From CAIZGX01 sp044239865 (GTDB lineage Bacteria > Bacteroidota > Bacteroidia > Flavobacteriales_D > Sanyastnellaceae), in assembly GCA_044239865.1 (NCBI GenBank), contig JBIIAO010000004.1, positions 62,001 to 126,000 on the forward strand: DNA of 64,000 nucleotides. The letters run 5' to 3'. Numbering within the stretch: the first letter of the stretch is position 1; every line of letters begins with the position of its first letter. Of the stretch, positions 34,842 to 44,200 are shown piece after piece. The translations under genes and the position numbers were made by a program. The notes under the pieces were generated by a model, which searched no databases, was not told where the DNA came from, and saw only the letters and a program-made list of their open reading frames with translations.

Positions 34842-37661
34842 ATGAGAAATCTCTTAACTCTTCTTTTTACGGTGTTGGTCACAACGGTCTCTTATGCGCA
34901 AACGCTACGTGGAAAAGTAATTGATCAGCAAAATAGTGCAACTCTTACTGGTGCGGTTGTTTTTCAGAAGGGGACGAATAACGGAGTGGTGACCGACTAC
35001 GATGGTGAGTTTTCAATCAAAGTTTCAGGATTACCTGCAACATTGGTCTTCAAATACGTTGGATTTGCCGATCAAGAAATTTTGGTGCGAACCGCCGATT
35101 TCGTTTTGGTTGAAATGATTCAAGCTGATTTCGGTCCCGCAGTAGTTATCAAAGACACGCGCATTACCGAGAAGCAAAAACAAAATCCATTAACCGTTGA
35201 ACGAATGGATTTGACCGCCATTAAAAATTCAGCTTCAGGAAATTTCTATGAAGGATTAGGTGCATTGAAGGGAGTGGACTTAACGACGGCGAGTTTAGGA
35301 TTTAGAGTGATCAATACACGTGGATTTAACTCAACCTCGCCTGTTCGAAGCTTGCAGTTAATCGATGGAGTAGACAATCAATCGCCTGGCTTGAATTTCT
35401 CTTTAGGGAATTTTTTGGGCGCGCCTGATTTGGACGTGTTTGCTGTTGAAATTGTGCAAGGGGCGAGCAGTGCATTCTACGGCCCCGGTGCCTTTAACGG
35501 TGTAATTAAAATGGAAACGAAAGACCCATTTGTTTATACGGGTCTTACCGCTCAGCTACGAGTGGGCGAGAGGCAATTGGTTGAGCCATCGGTGCGTTTT
35601 GCTCATGCGTTTTCCAACAAGGAAGGGTATAAATACTTAGCGTACAAATTCAACGTTTTTGCATTTAAGGCATTGGATTGGGCAGCGGATAATCAATCTC
35701 CCATTTATAACGGAGGTTTTGCAGCGAGCAATCCGGGAAGATTTGACGCGGTTAACATTTACGGTGACGAATATTTTCCAGCGAACGATTATGCAGAAGA
35801 TCCAAATGGAAAACCTGGATTGGGAACATTTTTCAGAACAGGTTATCGCGAATCTGATTTAGTGGACTACAACACAAAGAATGTGAAGGCCAACGCCTCT
35901 GTTCATTTGCGGTTGAAACCAGAGCTCGAAGAGAATTCACCGGAGTTAATTGTTGCAGGAAACGTAGGCCAGGGAACGACGGTTTATCAAGGTGACAATC
36001 GATTCAGCCTTCGTGATATTTTGTTTTATCAGGGAAGAGTAGAATTGAAAAAGAAGGATAAATATTTCATTCGCTTTTATGGAACTGGCGAGAATGCTGG
36101 AAAGAGTTTCGACCCTTATTTCACAGCATTGAAGTTGCAGGATGCTGCGCGTTCGGACGAGAATTGGGCGAATGTATACGTGAAGTACTGGCAAGATTCG
36201 GTTAGCGATATTATAACAGACAATTTGGGTTATCCGGAATATGTACAAAATCCAAATTGGCCGGCTGAACCGAATTTTTTTATTGTTCCTACAGACGAGC
36301 AATATGCTTCTTGGTCTGCTCAGAATGCAGATACGTTGTCCTATTTTCACCAGTTGGTAGAAAATTGGACGAACAACGGAACAGGCGGAATTCCTATTCA
36401 AGGGCAATATGGATTTTTTCAACCTGGATCTGCGATGTTTAACTCAAACTTCGACCGAATAATTTCTTCCAATAACAACGATGCTGATGGTGGGACGCGT
36501 TTCTATGATCGTTCTTCTTTGTTTCATACGCAAGGTGAATACCAGTGGAAAGGGTCGGGTTTTATAGATTACCGAATCGGGGGTAACGCGCGTTTGTATA
36601 GCCCAAATTCAGCCGGGACAATTTTCACCGACGACACTGAGAGAATTTATAATTATGAAGGTGGATTGTATTTCGGGGCTACTCGAAAATTCATGGAGAA
36701 CAGGTTGATTGCTAGCGGCACTTTGCGCTTGGATAAAAATGTAAATTTTGAGGCTTTGGTTAGCCCTGCAGCATCTGTTGTTTTTCAACCGAAGAAAAAT
36801 CATTACCTACGCGCATCGTTTTCTTCGGCATTGAGGAATCCAACGTTAACAGATCAGTACTTGAGCTTGAACGTAGGTCCTGCTATTTTAAGCGGAAACT
36901 TGTATGGTGTGGATTCTCTAATCACATTGGCTAGTTTCAACGCATACCGAAACACATTGGATACAGATAGTTTGAAGTATTTTAACATTGATCCGATTCG
37001 TCCTGAGCAAGTGAAAACTATGGAATTCGGATACCGAGGTTCTTTTTTAGATCAAAAAATATATGTTGATCTAGGAGCCTATTACAGTGTGTACAAACAT
37101 TTCATAGGATACAACATTGGCTTAGATGCTACTTTCGATCCGACAACGAATTTACCCGATGAGTTGCAGATATATCGTTATTCAGCCAATTCGAAGAATA
37201 CTGTTATAACTCAAGGTGCCAATGTTGGTTTGAACTATTATTTCCACGAGAAGCACAGTTTCGGTGCGAACTATTCATTCAATAGTATTGTAAGAAGCGA
37301 TCCGAATGACCCAATTATTCCAGCTTTCAATACGCCGAAGCACAAGTACAATTTAAGCGTTACTGGAAATAAATTGTTTGAATCGAGTGAAGGAAATTGT
37401 TGGGGGTATAGTGTGAACTACAAATGGATACAAGGGTATTTGTTCGAGGGCTCCCCTCAGTTTACGGGATACATCAATACTTATGACATGGTAGATGTTC
37501 AAGTGAATTACAGTTTAATTGAATCAAATGTTTTCTTCAAGTTAGGAGCCTCTAACGTATTAAATAATCAACAAGTTCAGGTGTACGGCGGTCCTTCAAT
37601 TGGAAGAATGGCCTATCTTAGCGTTCAATATTCGTTCAATCATCAAAAATCAAATAAATAA
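34842..37661 (+). CDS. TonB-dependent receptor with carboxypeptidase-like N-domain
   Basis: I start at the ATG before RNLLTLLFTVLVTTVSYAQ, which gives a clean signal peptide and 939 residues; the upstream in-frame ATG adds seven residues. A CarboxypepD_reg-like domain (about 20-95: LRGKVIDQQNSATLTGAVV, YDGEFSIKV) precedes the plug (GFNSTSPVRSLQLIDGVDN, VEIVQGASSAFYGPGAFNGVI) and the barrel. The barrel ends in SVQYSF-type sequence close to the C-terminus. The next gene, a T9SS-secreted protein, starts 3 nt after the stop, so the receptor and that protein probably work on one substrate, as SusC/SusD pairs do. The substrate is unknown. Confidence 0.88.
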   Translation: MRNLLTLLFTVLVTTVSYAQTLRGKVIDQQNSATLTGAVVFQKGTNNGVVTDYDGEFSIKVSGLPATLVFKYVGFADQEILVRTADFVLVEMIQADFGPAVVIKDTRITEKQKQNPLTVERMDLTAIKNSASGNFYEGLGALKGVDLTTASLGFRVINTRGFNSTSPVRSLQLIDGVDNQSPGLNFSLGNFLGAPDLDVFAVEIVQGASSAFYGPGAFNGVIKMETKDPFVYTGLTAQLRVGERQLVEPSVRFAHAFSNKEGYKYLAYKFNVFAFKALDWAADNQSPIYNGGFAASNPGRFDAVNIYGDEYFPANDYAEDPNGKPGLGTFFRTGYRESDLVDYNTKNVKANASVHLRLKPELEENSPELIVAGNVGQGTTVYQGDNRFSLRDILFYQGRVELKKKDKYFIRFYGTGENAGKSFDPYFTALKLQDAARSDENWANVYVKYWQDSVSDIITDNLGYPEYVQNPNWPAEPNFFIVPTDEQYASWSAQNADTLSYFHQLVENWTNNGTGGIPIQGQYGFFQPGSAMFNSNFDRIISSNNNDADGGTRFYDRSSLFHTQGEYQWKGSGFIDYRIGGNARLYSPNSAGTIFTDDTERIYNYEGGLYFGATRKFMENRLIASGTLRLDKNVNFEALVSPAASVVFQPKKNHYLRASFSSALRNPTLTDQYLSLNVGPAILSGNLYGVDSLITLASFNAYRNTLDTDSLKYFNIDPIRPEQVKTMEFGYRGSFLDQKIYVDLGAYYSVYKHFIGYNIGLDATFDPTTNLPDELQIYRYSANSKNTVITQGANVGLNYYFHEKHSFGANYSFNSIVRSDPNDPIIPAFNTPKHKYNLSVTGNKLFESSEGNCWGYSVNYKWIQGYLFEGSPQFTGYINTYDMVDVQVNYSLIESNVFFKLGASNVLNNQQVQVYGGPSIGRMAYLSVQYSFNHQKSNK

Positions 37662-37664
37662 CTT

Positions 37665-39170
37665 ATGAAAAAAATCTACTCATTGATTGCAATTGCGATG
37701 TTGAGTGTAACAGGAGCAACTGCCCAACGTTACATGACAGAGCAATTTACTTCGGTTGACGTTCAAACGGACGTTACCTATGGCGTTAACGCTACAGTAT
37801 TGTATTATTCCCAGCTTGGAGAAGCGATTCCAGAGGGATTAAAAATGGATGTTTATACTCCAACCGGAGATACTGAGACTAACCGTCCGGTTATTCTTTA
37901 TTTCCACACTGGAAACTTTCTTCCTTTTCCACAAAATCAGGGTACTGGAGGGACAAAGACTGACGCAACAATTGTTGAGTTATGTACTCGTCTAGCTAAG
38001 TTGGGATATGTTGTTGCTTCTTGCGATTATCGTCTTGGATGGAATCCAATTGCTGCAACACAAGAAGAGCGTGTAAACACTTTGATTAATGCGGCTTACC
38101 GTGGTGTTCAAGATTGTCGCACTGCAGTTCGTTATTTCCGTAAGACAGCTGCGGAAGCTGGAAATCCATTTGGAATTGATCCAACTCGCATTGCTGCATG
38201 GGGACAAGGTACAGGAGGATATATCACGTTCGCTGCTACAGGAATTGATGCTTACACAGATTTGTTACTTCCTAAGTTTACAACGAGTGCAGGTGTGCCA
38301 ATGGTATTGGATTTCGTAAATGGAGACATCTACGGAACATCTGTTGGTGTGAATCCTTTGAATGGTGATACTCTTTGTTATGCTAATCACGTTGGTTATA
38401 GTTCTGACGTAAGTGTTGCATTAAACATGGGTGGTGCTTGCGGAGATATTTCTTGGATCGATGCAACTGACAATCCTATGATTTCTTTCCAGGTTCCTTC
38501 AGATCCTTTTGCTCCTTACTACACAGGAACGGTTATCGTACCTGGTTTGAACTTACCAGTTGTTGAAGTTCAAGGTAGCTACGATGTTCAAATGGCCATG
38601 AGTCAATACGGAAACAACGGGATTTTTGAATTGGCTGAAGGTTATTTACCAGGTCAAGCTTTTACAGATGCTGCGAATTCAACAAACAATGGTTTCCACG
38701 GTTTGTTCCCATTGGAGCGTCCTGCTACAACCCCAGCAGATTCATCGCCATGGGATTGGTGGGATACAGCGACAAATCCAGGCAGTGCTAACGGTTTGTT
38801 AACCAACCCAGACATGTCTATGGCTAAAGGAATGGCTTATTGCGATACTATTATGGGATATTCAGTTCCACGTATTGCTTGTGCAATGAACTTAAATACT
38901 AGCCCATGTTATATTGGAATAGATGAGAACGAAGAAGTTTCATTCAATGTATTTCCAAATCCAGCGAATGAGTCGTTTGCAATTCGCGCTTCAGAGCGTG
39001 TAAGTGCTATTCGTGTATTCGATGCAATGGGAAGAGTGGTTTACAACTCGAACACTACAAACCAAGAGGTTGTATTCGTAGATTCTTCAAACTGGTCAGC
39101 AGGAATGTACACCGTTGAGATTCATACTTCGAACAACGCTGTTGCAAGAAAGAAAATGTTGAAGAACTAA
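37665..39170 (+). CDS. T9SS-secreted alpha/beta-hydrolase-fold protein lacking the nucleophile Ser
   Basis: This 501-residue protein has a signal peptide ending at ATAQ, an alpha/beta-hydrolase domain (about 55-400) and a type-A T9SS sorting domain at the C-terminus (about 425-501, FNVFPNPANESF ... GMYTVEIHT). The hydrolase domain resembles carboxylesterases: ILYFHTGNF, then VVASCDYRLGW, a helix with QDCRTAVRYFRK and FGIDPTRIAAWG. At the nucleophile elbow the expected GxSxG reads GQGTG (180-184), with Gly182 where Ser should be. It may be a binding protein or use another residue. It is co-transcribed with the TonB receptor. Confidence 0.82.
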   Translation: MKKIYSLIAIAMLSVTGATAQRYMTEQFTSVDVQTDVTYGVNATVLYYSQLGEAIPEGLKMDVYTPTGDTETNRPVILYFHTGNFLPFPQNQGTGGTKTDATIVELCTRLAKLGYVVASCDYRLGWNPIAATQEERVNTLINAAYRGVQDCRTAVRYFRKTAAEAGNPFGIDPTRIAAWGQGTGGYITFAATGIDAYTDLLLPKFTTSAGVPMVLDFVNGDIYGTSVGVNPLNGDTLCYANHVGYSSDVSVALNMGGACGDISWIDATDNPMISFQVPSDPFAPYYTGTVIVPGLNLPVVEVQGSYDVQMAMSQYGNNGIFELAEGYLPGQAFTDAANSTNNGFHGLFPLERPATTPADSSPWDWWDTATNPGSANGLLTNPDMSMAKGMAYCDTIMGYSVPRIACAMNLNTSPCYIGIDENEEVSFNVFPNPANESFAIRASERVSAIRVFDAMGRVVYNSNTTNQEVVFVDSSNWSAGMYTVEIHTSNNAVARKKMLKN

Positions 39171-39187
39171 TTAGCTTTAGTTTATAG

Positions 39188-39213
39188 AAAAGGCCCTAGA
39201 AATAGGGCCTTTT
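39188..39213. terminator. Bidirectional terminator
   Basis: A perfect 11-bp stem (39188-39198 with 39203-39213) and GAAA loop has flanking A and T runs. It ends the hydrolase operon on the plus strand and the greA-HIT pair on the minus strand. Confidence 0.92.
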
Positions 39214-39232
39214 TTTATGCGAAATATTATTG

Positions 39233-39622
39233 TTATGCGTTTGAGATGGCGTTGCAAATCTCCGCGTATTCTTCGGGTGTAAATTTCAATCGTTCCTTTT
39301 CGAAATTCATGTCGTGAATATGGTTGATTGGAATCAGATGCATGTGCGCATGAGGAACTTCTAGTCCAATGACGCTTACCCCAATTTTTTTGCAAGGAAT
39401 AATAGCTTGAATTTTACGTGCGACTTCCTTCGCAAATAGATTAAGTGCTTGAAGTTCTTCGTTGGGAAGATCGAAAATGTAATCTATTTCCTTTTTAGGA
39501 ACCACTAAAGCATGCCCCATTGCAACGGGTAGAATATCTAAAAATGCTATGAAAAGGTCGTTCTCGGCTATCTTATAGCACGGAATTTCTCCATTGATAA
39601 TACGCGTAAAAAGGGTGGCCAT
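39233..39622 (-). CDS. HIT family protein (histidine triad nucleotide hydrolase)
   Basis: The 129-residue protein has the histidine triad HAHMH at residues 91-95 and the conserved N-terminal IINGEIPCYKI. HIT enzymes hydrolyse AMP from adenylated molecules (Hint-type). The start overlaps the greA stop as TAATG, so the two are coupled. Confidence 0.92.
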   Translation of the reverse strand: MATLFTRIINGEIPCYKIAENDLFIAFLDILPVAMGHALVVPKKEIDYIFDLPNEELQALNLFAKEVARKIQAIIPCKKIGVSVIGLEVPHAHMHLIPINHIHDMNFEKERLKFTPEEYAEICNAISNA

Positions 39623-40095
39623 TAGCGATTAATGTCTAGAATTTCGAGTTGTAAAGTTCCAGCAGGAACTTGTACTTCCGCGATATCACCCACTTTTTTG
39701 CCAAGCAATCCTTTGCCAATCGGGGAATCAATACTAATTTTTTTCAGAGCAAGGTTGGCTTCGTTTTCAGCAACGAGTGTGTATTCTACTTCGGTGTTGG
39801 ACTTTAGGTTTTTCAATTTCACTCGAGAGAGAATGTATACTTTAGAGTTGTCAATGTGTGAATCATCGATCAAACGCGCATTCGCCGCCAAGTCTTCCAT
39901 TTTAGCAATGCGCGCTTCTAGGTGCCCTTGCGCCTCTTTTGCTGCGTCATATTCAGCATTTTCACTGAGGTCACCTTTGTCTCTTGCTTCAGCAATTTGC
40001 TGACTAATTTTTGGACGTTCAACCATCTTGAGGTTGTATAAGTCATCTTTTAATTTTTTAAGTCCTTCCGCTGTGTAATAGGCAATGTGTGACAT
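39622..40095 (-). CDS. greA: Transcription elongation factor GreA
   Basis: GreA rescues backtracked RNA polymerase by stimulating transcript cleavage. The 157-residue protein has the N-terminal coiled coil with the acidic tip GDLSENAEYDAAKEAQ (about residues 40-55) and the C-terminal FKBP-like domain with SPIGKGLLGKKVGD. The length is standard. Confidence 0.96.
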   Translation of the reverse strand: MSHIAYYTAEGLKKLKDDLYNLKMVERPKISQQIAEARDKGDLSENAEYDAAKEAQGHLEARIAKMEDLAANARLIDDSHIDNSKVYILSRVKLKNLKSNTEVEYTLVAENEANLALKKISIDSPIGKGLLGKKVGDIAEVQVPAGTLQLEILDINR

Positions 40096-40118
40096 AGTCT
40101 TGTATGTATTAAAATAAA

Positions 40119-40140
40119 GAAACCCCGCGAACGAGGTTTC
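40119..40140 (-). terminator. Hairpin after the PorV-family gene, possible terminator
   Basis: GAAACC (40119-40124) pairs with GGTTTC (40135-40140), followed on the minus strand by TTTATTTT. It lies 21 nt past the porV-like stop. It may instead be the 5' leader of greA, because a greA -7 box lies just upstream at 40145-40152. Confidence 0.45.
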
Positions 40141-40144
40141 AAAA

Positions 40145-40152
40145 CAAATATA
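40145..40152 (-). promoter_or_regulatory. Possible greA -7 box
   Basis: The minus-strand TATATTTG fits TAnnTTTG, 49 nt before the greA ATG. No TTG is found at -33. Confidence 0.33.
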
Positions 40153-40161
40153 GTAAGAAAT

Positions 40162-41199
40162 TTAAAGCGTAATGTGAATTCCCATGCTATGAATTCCGTT
40201 GAATGGATTCGTTAAGCGATAAGAATAATCTAAGCCAATAACGCTTCCGTTATCACCTGCTGGCAATTGAATGGTCATACCTCCCGTTGGTCCAGTCAAA
40301 GCACTTTTGGCATTGTACGTTGTGTTAGTACCAATATCTTGTTGGAATCCACCACGAAGGAAAAGACGATTACGCAAATTGTATTCTAAACCTAAAGCAA
40401 TTTGGTCTTTGCTAAAGGAGTTTGATGTGTACGCTGCGTTTGCTGTTAGTTTCATGCTGTTCTTCATTAGGAAGTCATAACCGAAACCAACGTTAACCAT
40501 CGAAGGCATTTCATAAGGCTGTGAGCGCTGCTCAACAGTAAGTGTATTTCCGCTTGAAGGAATTACAGCGGAAACAGTCATACCATCTCCTTTGTAACGC
40601 ATTGGAGGTCCAACATTACGAAGTGTAATTCCAAAGCGAACATTGTCTTTTTCTCCCGTTACATAGCGTATTCCAGCATCGAATGCAACACCTTGTGAGC
40701 GCACATTGTAGATGGCTTCGCTAATCAAACGAACAGTAAGACCACCGTAGATACTGTTAGAGAATTCTTTCGCGAAACTGATTCCGATGTTAGAGTAGTT
40801 CACGGTAAAGGAACCGATTCCTCCTTCAGGAAGAGCTTCTGTAGTACGCGCGATGTCTCCGAAATTCATATTTACAACAGACAATGCGAAGGCTCCCGAT
40901 TTACCTACTTTTTGTCCAAAGGCTGCTGCGTTTAGTTGGATACCTGTTCCAACGAAATACTGCGTATTGGTGAAAAGCAATTCAGTTTTCTTAGTGAAGG
41001 CTAAACCTGCGACGTTTAAAAAAACACTTTCTACTCCTGTTACTGAAGAGAGAGAAGAATTTCCTAATCCCGATGAACGAGCCCAAGGATTCACAAGTAA
41101 GTGACTCGCACCGGCTGATCCAGATCTATCGGGATTTCCTGCAAAAAGAGAGGATGTAATTCCTAAAATCAGGGAAAGTGATATGATTGATTTTTTCAT
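40162..41199 (-). CDS. PorV/PorQ family outer-membrane protein
   Basis: The 345-residue protein has a signal peptide ending at LFAG and the PorV/PorQ (UPF0164/FadL-like) pattern: ASHLLVNPWARSSGLGNSSLSSVTGVESVFLNVAGLA, with later strands such as FGITLRNVG and a C-terminal GLDYSYRLTN...HSMGIHITL. PorV shuttles T9SS cargo from SprA to the attachment complex; PorQ has a related role. This copy may be dedicated to the 1403-residue protein encoded directly upstream. I cannot tell whether it is the main PorV. Confidence 0.8.
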   Translation of the reverse strand: MKKSIISLSLILGITSSLFAGNPDRSGSAGASHLLVNPWARSSGLGNSSLSSVTGVESVFLNVAGLAFTKKTELLFTNTQYFVGTGIQLNAAAFGQKVGKSGAFALSVVNMNFGDIARTTEALPEGGIGSFTVNYSNIGISFAKEFSNSIYGGLTVRLISEAIYNVRSQGVAFDAGIRYVTGEKDNVRFGITLRNVGPPMRYKGDGMTVSAVIPSSGNTLTVEQRSQPYEMPSMVNVGFGYDFLMKNSMKLTANAAYTSNSFSKDQIALGLEYNLRNRLFLRGGFQQDIGTNTTYNAKSALTGPTGGMTIQLPAGDNGSVIGLDYSYRLTNPFNGIHSMGIHITL

Positions 41200-41219
41200 G
41201 ATCGTAATTCGTTTTTCAA

Positions 41220-44200
41220 TTAGAAGTTATTCAAGTCAACCGGACGCATAACGCCGAACCATTTCAAGATTTTCTCTCCGATGCCAGGTACATCTACATG
41301 TATAATGTAGGTTCCAGAAGCGATTGGAATGTTTCTTTCGTTTTTCAAATCCCAGTCGATACTAGTGATTTTATCAGCTTTCTTAAATTGTCTGATTCTG
41401 TTACCATTCAAATCATAGATTGTAACTGTACAGATGTCAGGAAGATTAGTAATCTTTACGCGGTTATCCAATTGATTGGTTTCATATGAACTGAACGCAT
41501 AGTAAGGGTTAGGAACTACATTAATAATGTCAAGAACTGATGTAAGCGTGGTGGCATCGTTTAATGTGGTTGCAATGTTCTTGGTTGAGAAGGTATAAAT
41601 ATTTCTCCAACCGTTCACAGAAGCAGTCTCCGTTGAAATGTCGGGATTGTCATATGAGTAACTCGCATATGGCTTCGCTACACGAATGCTTATACGAACA
41701 TCGTTAGGAATAAGCCCTTCTTCTACAGAAAGCAAAGGGTGCTCTGGATTTACAAGTCCGCTACCTACCCAAGTACAACCGCGGAATACTTTCTTCCAGT
41801 TTGAAGAGCTGATTGATGGATCAGACAACTTGCTGTATAAGAAAGCGCCGTCGTCATATCTAGGCACAAGAGCTAAGCTAGATGCTGGGCTTGTGGCTGA
41901 ATAATCTTCGTAACGTAGATTTTTGAATACATAAATCCAATGTTGTCCACCGAATAATGGTTGACCATTGTTTGTGTATAGACGGGTTGAAGGATTCCAG
42001 ATCATATCACGACCGTTCTCACCAACCAACCAACTGTCCTCTCCGAACGCCATGTTTAATCGTTCTCCTGTGCTAAGGTCAATTGCATAACCAGGGAACC
42101 AACCCATTCCGATAGCACCGACTAAATCTCCTTCTGCTGAGTTGTATCCAGCCTGTCCTGCTTTTCTTCCGTTTTTATCAACTGAAGGTGCGCGACGCAC
42201 TTTCATTTTTTCTGGATCTACAGTATTGTCACCGTCGTTATCTTCAGCTAGGGAAGAGGTGTATTGCATTTCTAATACTGGGCAACGCGTCCATTTCGAT
42301 TTGTCTTTTGTGAAGACAACATCGATGTTGTTTAGACCTTTGATGTTTGATTTGCGTTGTTGATCCAATTGATCAAGATCACCTTTCAAAGCATCGGTTG
42401 TTGGAGCTACATTATTTACAATGATAGTTGCATCATTTGGATCCAGAACCGTTCCGGCCACTAAGCAATAAGGAGACCATGTTCCGCCTGCTACTGCTTC
42501 ATATTTCTCTTGTTCGTCAGTAAAAGGGAATCCAGTACTTCCTTGCTCAAAGTCGTCATACAAAGCTTCCGATAGAGCCTGTGGGTCAGTTCCCTCTGTT
42601 TTAACACTGCCGGAACGAATCCAGTTTTGCTCAGAGAATCCCTCAGCATCCTCTATTCCTAATAACCAAGGTTTAGATGGGTCATTGTAAGAAACTGAAG
42701 ACGATAGCAATTCTGTGTAATGCTTAACTTGTGCGCCGTCTACTTGGAAATCGTATTGTCCCCAAGTAACGGATAGTCCCCAATCAAGGATAACATCTTC
42801 GCTTGAGGTATTGAATTTCTTGTAGGTTCCGTAAATGGTTCCGTTGTCAAGGTTTTCCAATTCCCAATACATACTGTCGGGAGTGTCTTCTCCAAACTCA
42901 GTTGTTTTTAAACGAAGTTCAAAGTCAGCAGAAGGAACACGCAATGGATCAACAACTTTAACTTGCACAGGTCCTTTTCCAGGAGCGTAGGTTAATTCGC
43001 TGATGTTGTTGTTCGCGAGAATAATAGCTTCAGTTTCAGAACCTAACAAGAGGTCATTACTTCCGTTTCCTTTTCCTTCAAGACGAGTTAATGGGACACC
43101 ATCTCCGTAGTTTGAATTTTGAATAGTACCACCTAATTCAGGAGAAGGGATGTGTGGGATAGCAGAGATTTTTTGAATTTCTCCGATAGCGCTCTTTCTT
43201 GAAGAAAGGAATGCTTCATCTTGACCTTTTTCTAAGGCAACGTCATATTGCGAATAGTTGTTGTAACCGTATGCAATGACCATGAAGTAATAGGTCTTGT
43301 GATTAATAAGAGCGTTATTACCTGTTGCGAAGGCGTCTGTTGTTACTTGGAATGAGCGTTGAATCCCCGCATCTGCTCCATCAACTTTTAATTCAGGAAC
43401 AATGTATCCTGTAATAGGATCACGAGAGAAATTAATAATTCGACCAATTCCGTTTTCAATATCGCATTGAGCAATTAATCGAGCTTTTTCAATATCGCCC
43501 AAATCATTTGCGCTAACATCATCGTTTACTCTTTGGTAAACCAAGTAACCCTCAAAGGCATATGAGCGCTGCGCTTCTGTCAGTTGGGTTCCATCTGCTA
43601 ATTCTTCTGGTATACTCGGGTCAAAACCGCCTTGGTCTGGACCGTAGTTTTCTTGGTAATTTGTAGAGATTGCATTGTCATTGTTCAACAATAGAATAAT
43701 TTCTTTATCTAATTCTTGAACGGCTACATCTGGAGCATCAGGACCTGAAACCAATTCGAAACAGTTGTCGAACAATGATTGTGCTTTGTCATCGAATTCA
43801 CGAAGTAATCGTACAGATTCAAAAGGATCACCACTATTTGCTTTCGCCCAGACAACTCCTAACGTAATGTTATTGTAATCACCAGGTTTCAAAGTAAAAG
43901 GACCTGCAGCTTGAATGAAACGACGGTCATTTGGTGGATTGCCTTCAGATTCTTCAGACCAATCATCTGTAATTACTCCTCCCGTTCCCCAATGCAATGG
44001 ATCGGTATCATCTGGAAACATATAATCTGCTGAAATGTCAGTCACATTTGCACCAGAAGCTCCGTTACCACCGTAGTTCATACGCTGTCCGTTTTTCCAG
44101 AAACCTCTCATGTAGTTGTAGAAGTGACTTGGTAAAGCGGGCTCACCATTCACAGGGTTTTGGCTATTGTTGTAATAAACGAACTTACGCATACCGAAAC

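Noticed and set aside
35946..36422. 158-residue ORF on the minus strand
   Set aside because: It lies inside the TonB receptor, whose frame is well supported.
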